From JAWXCM01 sp034408745 (GTDB lineage: Bacteria > Acidobacteriota > Terriglobia > Bryobacterales > Bryobacteraceae), in the NCBI GenBank assembly GCA_034408745.1, contig JAWXCM010000235.1:1-19403 (forward strand): DNA of 19,403 nt. Direction: 5' to 3'. Position 1 is the stretch's first letter. Each line of letters starts with the position of its first letter. The notes under the pieces were generated by a model. The model was given only the letters and a program-made list of their open reading frames with translations. It was not told where the DNA came from and made no database searches. Both the position numbers and the translations under genes were made by a program. This document shows positions 15,249 to 19,403 of the stretch, piece by piece.

Positions 15249-17846
15249 TTATTGCGACGCGGGACGGCGATCGGCCCGAAGCTGGTATTGCTGGCGATTC
15301 GCTTCCAGTTCGGTGCGCAGGTCAGACTGTTTTCCCGCCGGCAGAAGGGCAATGGCGCGGTTCTCCATCTCGAGGGCATCTGCGTATTTACCAATGCCCG
15401 CGTAAGTGCGCGCGAGCAGGTCGAGGCTACGCGCGTCCTGTCCTTTGCTTATGGTGACCAGGCGGGCGGCGCAGCGCTCGGCTTCGGGCCAGTTGCGGAG
15501 GTCCGCGAAGGGGGTGGTGACGAGCGTCCAGACGTACTGGTAGAGCTCGAATTCAGAAGCCTGGCTGTCGTTAGCGGCGGGTTTGAGGAGGGCGAGGGTC
15601 TGTCGGGTCAGCGCGCGGGCCAGTTCCGCATTTCCCGCATGGGCTTCCGCGTCGGCGAGACGGCCGAGGTAAGTGATGCGCTCACGGGCGTACTGCGCAT
15701 TGCGGGTATCGCGCCGGGCCAGTTGTTCGACGACATGGAGGGCGTTCCTGAAGTACTGCACGGCTTCGCGGTGTCGGCCGGCGAGCACGAGGACGTCGCC
15801 GATCATGCCTGAGGCGAAACTGACGGGTCTCTGCGCGCCGGGCGAGGCGGGTGCGGCGTTTGCCATTTCCCGATGCGAGGCCAGGCCGTGCAGCATTTCC
15901 GGCAGACCTTTGTCGATGCCATGAAGGCGGGCGCGGGCATCGCCGGTGCGGACTTCGGCGGTGGCGAGCTGGCGGCGTACCTCGAGCAGTTGCGGGTCGT
16001 CAGCGAGCGCGGCCCGGGCCGCGGTTTGCATCTCCTGGTAGGCGCCGAGCGCTCCGGCGGCATTGCCCGACTGCGAGTAAGCAAAGGCCAGTCTGGCAAC
16101 GACGCTGACGAGAGCTTTGCGGGCTTGTGGATCCTTTGCCGCGGTGCCGAGGAGGACGAGGCGAGCCTTGTCGTAGGCCGCGACGGCGTCCTGCGCGAGG
16201 CCCTCCTGCAGGAGCAGATCAGCGAGTTTGGAGCGCACCTGGGCTGACTGCACGGGATTGCGGGAGTGGGAGCTGTCGAGCACGGCTACGGCTTTTTGGT
16301 AGCTTCGGAGAGCGGCCTTCGGATCACCGAGATTGGCGCTCCACAGGTTGCCCTGAACGTCGCCGATTTTGATGTAGCCATCCACCAGTTCCGACTCGAC
16401 AGACGGGTCGCCACCGCGGTCTCTTTCGAGACGCGCCAGGTATTCGGTAGCTTTTTCGAGCACGGCTTTGCGGGCTGGCGTCTGACCCTCGCGGATGATC
16501 TGATCGAAGTCGAACAGCACGAACCGGGCGAGCTGCCGGACGTCGGAAAACCTGGCTTCGGCGCGCTGGCGCTGATGGTCGGCCTCATAGTAGAAGATCC
16601 AGGAAACGATGCTGCTGGCGATCAGGGCGAGCAGTGCCACCGAGGCTGCGGTGGCGGGTGCGGCATTGCGGCGGATGAACTTGTTGGCGCGGTAGCGGAA
16701 CGAATCCCTGTGGGCTCGTACGGGCAGACCGTCGAGGTGATTGCGGATGTCCTCGGCCAGATGCTCGACCGACGCATAGCGGCGATTCGGCTCCTGGCGG
16801 AGCGTCATGAGCACAATGGCGTCGAGGTCGCCGCGCATAAGGCTGCGCAGCCTGGCGGGATTTTCGTTGAGCCCCGTGGCGCTGGGCTCGAGGTCGAAGA
16901 CTACGGTGCTGGGCGGCTCGGGGGCATGATCCTGGGTTCGATGATCGAGGCCGTATTTGAGCATGCCGCGGCGCAGGGGGTGCTCGGTGGTGAGCAACTC
17001 GTAGAGCAGGAGGCCGAGGGCGTAGACGTCGCTGGCGGTGGTGATCGGCTCGCCGCGAACCTGCTCCGGGCTGGCGTAGTCGGGCGTCATGGGCCGCTCA
17101 TGGGCCCTGGTGACGGCCTGGTCGTCTTCGGGGTCGGGGTTGAGGACTTTGGCGATGCCGAAGTCGAGGAGCTTGGGGACTCCGTCGGCAGTCACCAGGA
17201 TGTTGGACGGCTTAATGTCGCGGTGGACGACGAGGCTCTGGTGAGCGTACTGGACAGCCGAGCAGACGGTCAGGAAGAGGCGGAGACGTTCGCTGACGGT
17301 GAGGCGATTCCGGAAGCAGTACTCGTCGATGGGCGTGCCCTCGACGTGTTCCATGACGATGTAAGGGAGGCCGCGCTCGGTGCCGCCGTCGAGGAGGCTT
17401 GCGATGTTGGGATGGTCGAGGCGGGCGAGGACCTGTCGCTCCTGGCGGAAGCGGCTGACGATCTGGTCAGTCTGCATCCCGGGCTTAACGAGTTTGACGG
17501 CGACGAGTTTGCGGAATTCCTGGTCGGCGCGGCGGGCGGCGTAAACGTAGCCCATGCCGCCTTTGCCGATTCGCTGGAGCAGTTCGTAGGCCCCGAAGCG
17601 ATACCCACTGAGGTCGTCGGAGGCGAGCATGCGCTCGGCCGCATCCGGGGATTGCGTGGAAGGAAAGTCGAATCCGGAACCCAGGGTTTGGGCGTCGCTG
17701 GAGAAGGCCAGCAGGTGTTCGAGCGCAGCTTTCACCCCGGGCTCATCGCCGGCCATGCTGGTGAGGTAGGCCTGACGCTCCTCCGGCGGGCGGTTCAGGA
17801 CCTCATGCAACATTCTGCTGATGCGGCTTTGCTGTGCTTCGGCCAA
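15249..17846 (-). CDS. Transmembrane Ser/Thr protein kinase with TPR-rich C-terminal region
   Basis: A Hanks-type kinase of 865 residues. The kinase domain (about 85-375) has all key residues: glycine loop IGKGGMGYVY (93-102), K118 (VAVKLV), HRDIKPSN (catalytic D210), DFG (D228-G230), and the activation segment ending YASPEQ. It should be active and of the RD type. One hydrophobic helix (about 396-420) follows. Then comes an alpha-helical, TPR-like region (FSDVRQLARFVLFDFDQI, then repeated helix pairs to the end). The short N-terminal segment (RISRMLHEVLNRPPEERQAYL) is typical of acidobacterial kinases. The start is TTG at 17846, with AGGGAG (17851-17856) 4 nt upstream; an ATG at 17813 is the alternative but would cut this segment. 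Simple topology puts the kinase inside and the TPRs outside the cytoplasm. First gene of an operon with the propeller lipoprotein. Confidence 0.94.
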   Translation of the reverse strand: MAEAQQSRISRMLHEVLNRPPEERQAYLTSMAGDEPGVKAALEHLLAFSSDAQTLGSGFDFPSTQSPDAAERMLASDDLSGYRFGAYELLQRIGKGGMGYVYAARRADQEFRKLVAVKLVKPGMQTDQIVSRFRQERQVLARLDHPNIASLLDGGTERGLPYIVMEHVEGTPIDEYCFRNRLTVSERLRLFLTVCSAVQYAHQSLVVHRDIKPSNILVTADGVPKLLDFGIAKVLNPDPEDDQAVTRAHERPMTPDYASPEQVRGEPITTASDVYALGLLLYELLTTEHPLRRGMLKYGLDHRTQDHAPEPPSTVVFDLEPSATGLNENPARLRSLMRGDLDAIVLMTLRQEPNRRYASVEHLAEDIRNHLDGLPVRAHRDSFRYRANKFIRRNAAPATAASVALLALIASSIVSWIFYYEADHQRQRAEARFSDVRQLARFVLFDFDQIIREGQTPARKAVLEKATEYLARLERDRGGDPSVESELVDGYIKIGDVQGNLWSANLGDPKAALRSYQKAVAVLDSSHSRNPVQSAQVRSKLADLLLQEGLAQDAVAAYDKARLVLLGTAAKDPQARKALVSVVARLAFAYSQSGNAAGALGAYQEMQTAARAALADDPQLLEVRRQLATAEVRTGDARARLHGIDKGLPEMLHGLASHREMANAAPASPGAQRPVSFASGMIGDVLVLAGRHREAVQYFRNALHVVEQLARRDTRNAQYARERITYLGRLADAEAHAGNAELARALTRQTLALLKPAANDSQASEFELYQYVWTLVTTPFADLRNWPEAERCAARLVTISKGQDARSLDLLARTYAGIGKYADALEMENRAIALLPAGKQSDLRTELEANRQQYQLRADRRPASQ

Positions 17847-17872
17847 ATCGCTCCCTGAACGGACCTTACCTA

Positions 17873-17881
17873 ATTATGCCA
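17873..17881 (-). promoter_or_regulatory. Extended -10 promoter of the kinase operon (TGGCATAAT)
   Basis: On the minus strand, TGG-CATAAT fits the extended -10 pattern TGn-TATAAT with one mismatch. No good -35 is present, which is common for extended -10 promoters. Transcription would begin near 17866, leaving a leader of about 20 nt that contains the AGGGAG ribosome binding site. Confidence 0.4.
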
Positions 17882-17996
17882 GCCCTGGGCACATCTTCGT
17901 ACCCGGAAAGGGGGGTATCGCAATACTGGAACGTACTGGGGATCGGGACGCCGCTGGTACCAGGGCTGTCGGGCCGGGTCGAGGTTAAAGCCCTGG
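17880..17996. repeat. Three copies of an AGCCCTGG element in the kinase/DUF1697 gap
   Basis: AGCCCTGG occurs at 17881-17888 and 17989-17996, and its reverse complement CCAGGGCT at 17960-17967. The first and second elements pair over 9 bp (CAGCCCTGG with CCAGGGCTG). The second and third could form an 8-bp stem with a 21-nt loop. They lie in the 225-bp gap between the divergent kinase operon and the DUF1697 gene, upstream of the kinase promoter, and could be operators. Apart from the promoter elements, nothing else was recognised in this gap. Confidence 0.35.
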
Positions 17997-18071
17997 ACGA
18001 GGTCCTGGGTAATTCGTCGGATTAAGGTGAAAAAGTGCTCTCCATTGTTGAAAGAGTCGCTACACTTGAAC

Positions 18072-18647
18072 TTGCCGCACACAATTGTAATCTCGCTGCT
18101 TCGCGGCATTAATGTCGGTGGCAACCACCTGATCCGGATGGACGCGGTAAAAGCCGTGTTCCAGTCGGTTGGGCTGGAAGAGCCCCGGACATACCTGCAG
18201 TCGGGCAACGTTGTATACCGTACAGCGGAACGGGATCTGGAGAGGATCGGACTCAGGCTCGAGGCTGCGATCGAGCAGGGTTATGGGTTTCGGCCAGCCA
18301 TAATTCAACGCACTCTGCCGGACTTTCGCAGGGCTGTGGCGTCGAATCCGTTTACGGCTCCGCTGTATCCGGAACTGGATCCGTCGAAGCTTGTGGTGAC
18401 TTTTCTTTCGGCCGAGCCACATCCTGCCGCGGGGCCGAAACTAAAGAGTGCTTATGCCGGACCAGAGCGGATGGTACTTCTGGGGCGCGAACTTTTTATT
18501 TATTTCCCGGAGGGGCAGGGGAAGTCGAAAATTCCCGCCACGCTGATCGATAAAACACTGCGTGTTCCGGGGACGGGACGGAACTGGAATACAGTGACGA
18601 AGCTTCTGGAAATGGCCGAATCACTGGAGTCGGAGCGAACGGCCTAA
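18072..18647 (+). CDS. DUF1697 family protein
   Basis: A small cytoplasmic protein of 191 residues from the preferred start. The DUF1697 signature is clear: SLLRGINVGGNHLIRM near the N-terminus, then TYLQSGNVVYRT, and later VTFLSAEP and GRNWNTVTKLLEM. The biochemical role of the family is not established as far as I know. Start choice is uncertain. The frame is open to a GTG at 18027, which would add 15 residues with no family resemblance. The TTG at 18072 gives MPHTIVISLLRGINVGG, the usual family N-terminus, and lies 5 nt after a -10-like TACACT (18061-18066), suggesting a leaderless message. The next gene starts 12 bp after the stop, so the two are probably cotranscribed. Confidence 0.9.
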   Translation: MPHTIVISLLRGINVGGNHLIRMDAVKAVFQSVGLEEPRTYLQSGNVVYRTAERDLERIGLRLEAAIEQGYGFRPAIIQRTLPDFRRAVASNPFTAPLYPELDPSKLVVTFLSAEPHPAAGPKLKSAYAGPERMVLLGRELFIYFPEGQGKSKIPATLIDKTLRVPGTGRNWNTVTKLLEMAESLESERTA

Positions 18648-18659
18648 ACTGAAGCTGGG

Positions 18660-19403
18660 ATGACCAAAGCCGATCACCTGAAACGTCTTTCCACGCCGCG
18701 AGGGATCATCGCCGCGATGGCGGTGGACCAGCGGAAGAGTCTGCGAATCATGATCGCCGCGGCAGCCGGAGTGGCTCTGGATGCGATCGGTGATGAGCAG
18801 CTCGGCGAATTCAAACGGACTGTGGTTCGCAAACTGAGTCCTTATGCGAGTGCGGTGCTGATCGACCCCGAGTTCGGACAGCCGGCGATCGGTGAGCAGG
18901 CTGCTGGGTGCGGTCTGCTGCTCACCTACGAGATGGACGGCTATGAGAATCCGCGGCCGAACCGGATGCTGGCTCCGATGCCGGAATGGTCGGTGCGCCG
19001 GCTGGCTGAAGCCGGGGCGAACGGTATCAAGATTCTGCTGTCGTGGAACCCGTTTGACGCCGCGGAGCCGAACGATGCCAAGCGTGTCTGGATTGAGCGA
19101 ATCGGGGCTGAGTGCCATGCCAACGGTCTGCCGTTTTTTCTGGAGCCGGTGAGCTACGATCCCTCCGGGCGGCTGGATCCCAGGAGCTACGAGTACGCGC
19201 TGCAGAAGCCGGAGATCGTAATTCAGACCATGCGGGAGTTCAGTGACCGGCGGTATCACGTCGACGTGCTGAAGGTGGAGTTTCCTGTGAATGTGACGCA
19301 TCTGGGCACGGCCTGTTCGCATGAGGCCGCGCTCGGGTTCTGTCGAGAGGCGGATGCGGCGGCGAAGGGTGTTCCTTATATCTACCTGAGCGCGGCCTCA
19401 TGC
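18660..19403 (+). CDS. lacD: LacD-type tagatose-1,6-bisphosphate aldolase, 3' end outside window
   Basis: The frame is open from the ATG at 18660 to the window edge (248 codons, no stop), so the gene is cut by the window and not broken. The translation begins MTKADHLKRLSTPRGIIAAM and follows class I LacD aldolases throughout: GIIAAMAVDQR, LSPYASAVLIDPEFG, GLLLTYEMDGY, IERIGAECHANGLPFFLEP, DVLKVEFPVN and PYIYLSA. The lysine of DVLKVE is residue 205, which corresponds to the Schiff-base lysine of streptococcal LacD. E162 (FFLEP) matches the conserved active-site glutamate. The family cleaves tagatose 1,6-bisphosphate to dihydroxyacetone phosphate and glyceraldehyde 3-phosphate; related members act on other ketose phosphates, so the substrate is inferred. 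Lies 12 bp after the DUF1697 stop. Only a weak GGGA purine run precedes the ATG. Confidence 0.92.
   Translation, partial: MTKADHLKRLSTPRGIIAAMAVDQRKSLRIMIAAAAGVALDAIGDEQLGEFKRTVVRKLSPYASAVLIDPEFGQPAIGEQAAGCGLLLTYEMDGYENPRPNRMLAPMPEWSVRRLAEAGANGIKILLSWNPFDAAEPNDAKRVWIERIGAECHANGLPFFLEPVSYDPSGRLDPRSYEYALQKPEIVIQTMREFSDRRYHVDVLKVEFPVNVTHLGTACSHEAALGFCREADAAAKGVPYIYLSAASC

Noticed and set aside
16266..17858. 530-codon open frame on the plus strand opposite the kinase gene
   Set aside because: Antisense to a kinase with every catalytic motif intact; composition is that of a mirrored high-GC frame, with no domain.
17834..18025. 63-codon plus-strand frame in the gap before DUF1697
   Set aside because: It begins inside the kinase coding region, with no Shine-Dalgarno, no hydrophobic segment and no motif.
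17870..18208. 112-codon minus-strand frame running from DUF1697 into the intergenic gap
   Set aside because: It begins inside DUF1697, has no ribosome binding site and no recognised motif. A gene remnant in the gap cannot be excluded, but nothing supports it.
18621..19322. 233-codon open frame on the minus strand opposite the aldolase
   Set aside because: The plus strand encodes an unmistakable LacD protein with active-site lysine; the antisense frame has no recognisable features.

Overview
The window looks like a chromosomal segment of an Acidobacteriota bacterium, most likely of the Solibacter/Bryobacter group. This is inferred from high GC, a very large carboxypeptidase-regulatory/TonB-type outer-membrane receptor, a eukaryote-like Ser/Thr kinase with a TPR tail, an Asp-box propeller protein with a BACON-like domain, and a PEP-CTERM protein. 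No rRNA, tRNA, CRISPR array, insertion sequence or prophage gene was seen.

Region 1 (1-5324) is leucine biosynthesis. A LysR-type regulator (minus strand) is divergent from a tight leuABCD operon. The 118-bp gap between the preferred lysR start and leuA holds back-to-back promoter candidates and a dyad placed about where LysR-type regulators usually bind. LeuA ends at 390 residues and lacks the C-terminal leucine-binding domain. I infer that control of the pathway has moved from feedback inhibition to the divergent regulator.

Region 2 (5325-9034) is one 1164-residue TonB-dependent receptor-like gene. An 11-bp perfect inverted repeat encloses its ribosome binding site and start codon. A triplicated 12-bp intergenic repeat follows the gene.

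Region 3 (9035-12010) holds an SDR oxidoreductase converging with a secreted M20 metallopeptidase (adjacent stop codons), and then a divergent PEP-CTERM surface protein.

Region 4 (11998-17846, minus strand) is a two-gene operon. A transmembrane Ser/Thr kinase with a TPR-rich C-terminal half is followed 26 bp later by a lipoprotein built of Asp-box propeller, BACON-like and PPC-like domains. If the topology is as predicted, the TPR half of the kinase and the lipoprotein are both outside the cytoplasm and could form a sensing pair. This is the best candidate in the window for an undescribed system, though it is an inference.

Region 5 (18027-19403) carries a DUF1697 protein and the 5' part of a LacD-type tagatose-1,6-bisphosphate aldolase that runs off the window end. 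Several genes (leuA, the SDR, the PEP-CTERM gene, DUF1697) have a -10-like hexamer only 5-12 nt before the start and no Shine-Dalgarno, which suggests leaderless or very short-leader transcripts. Bases 1-30 hold nothing recognisable.
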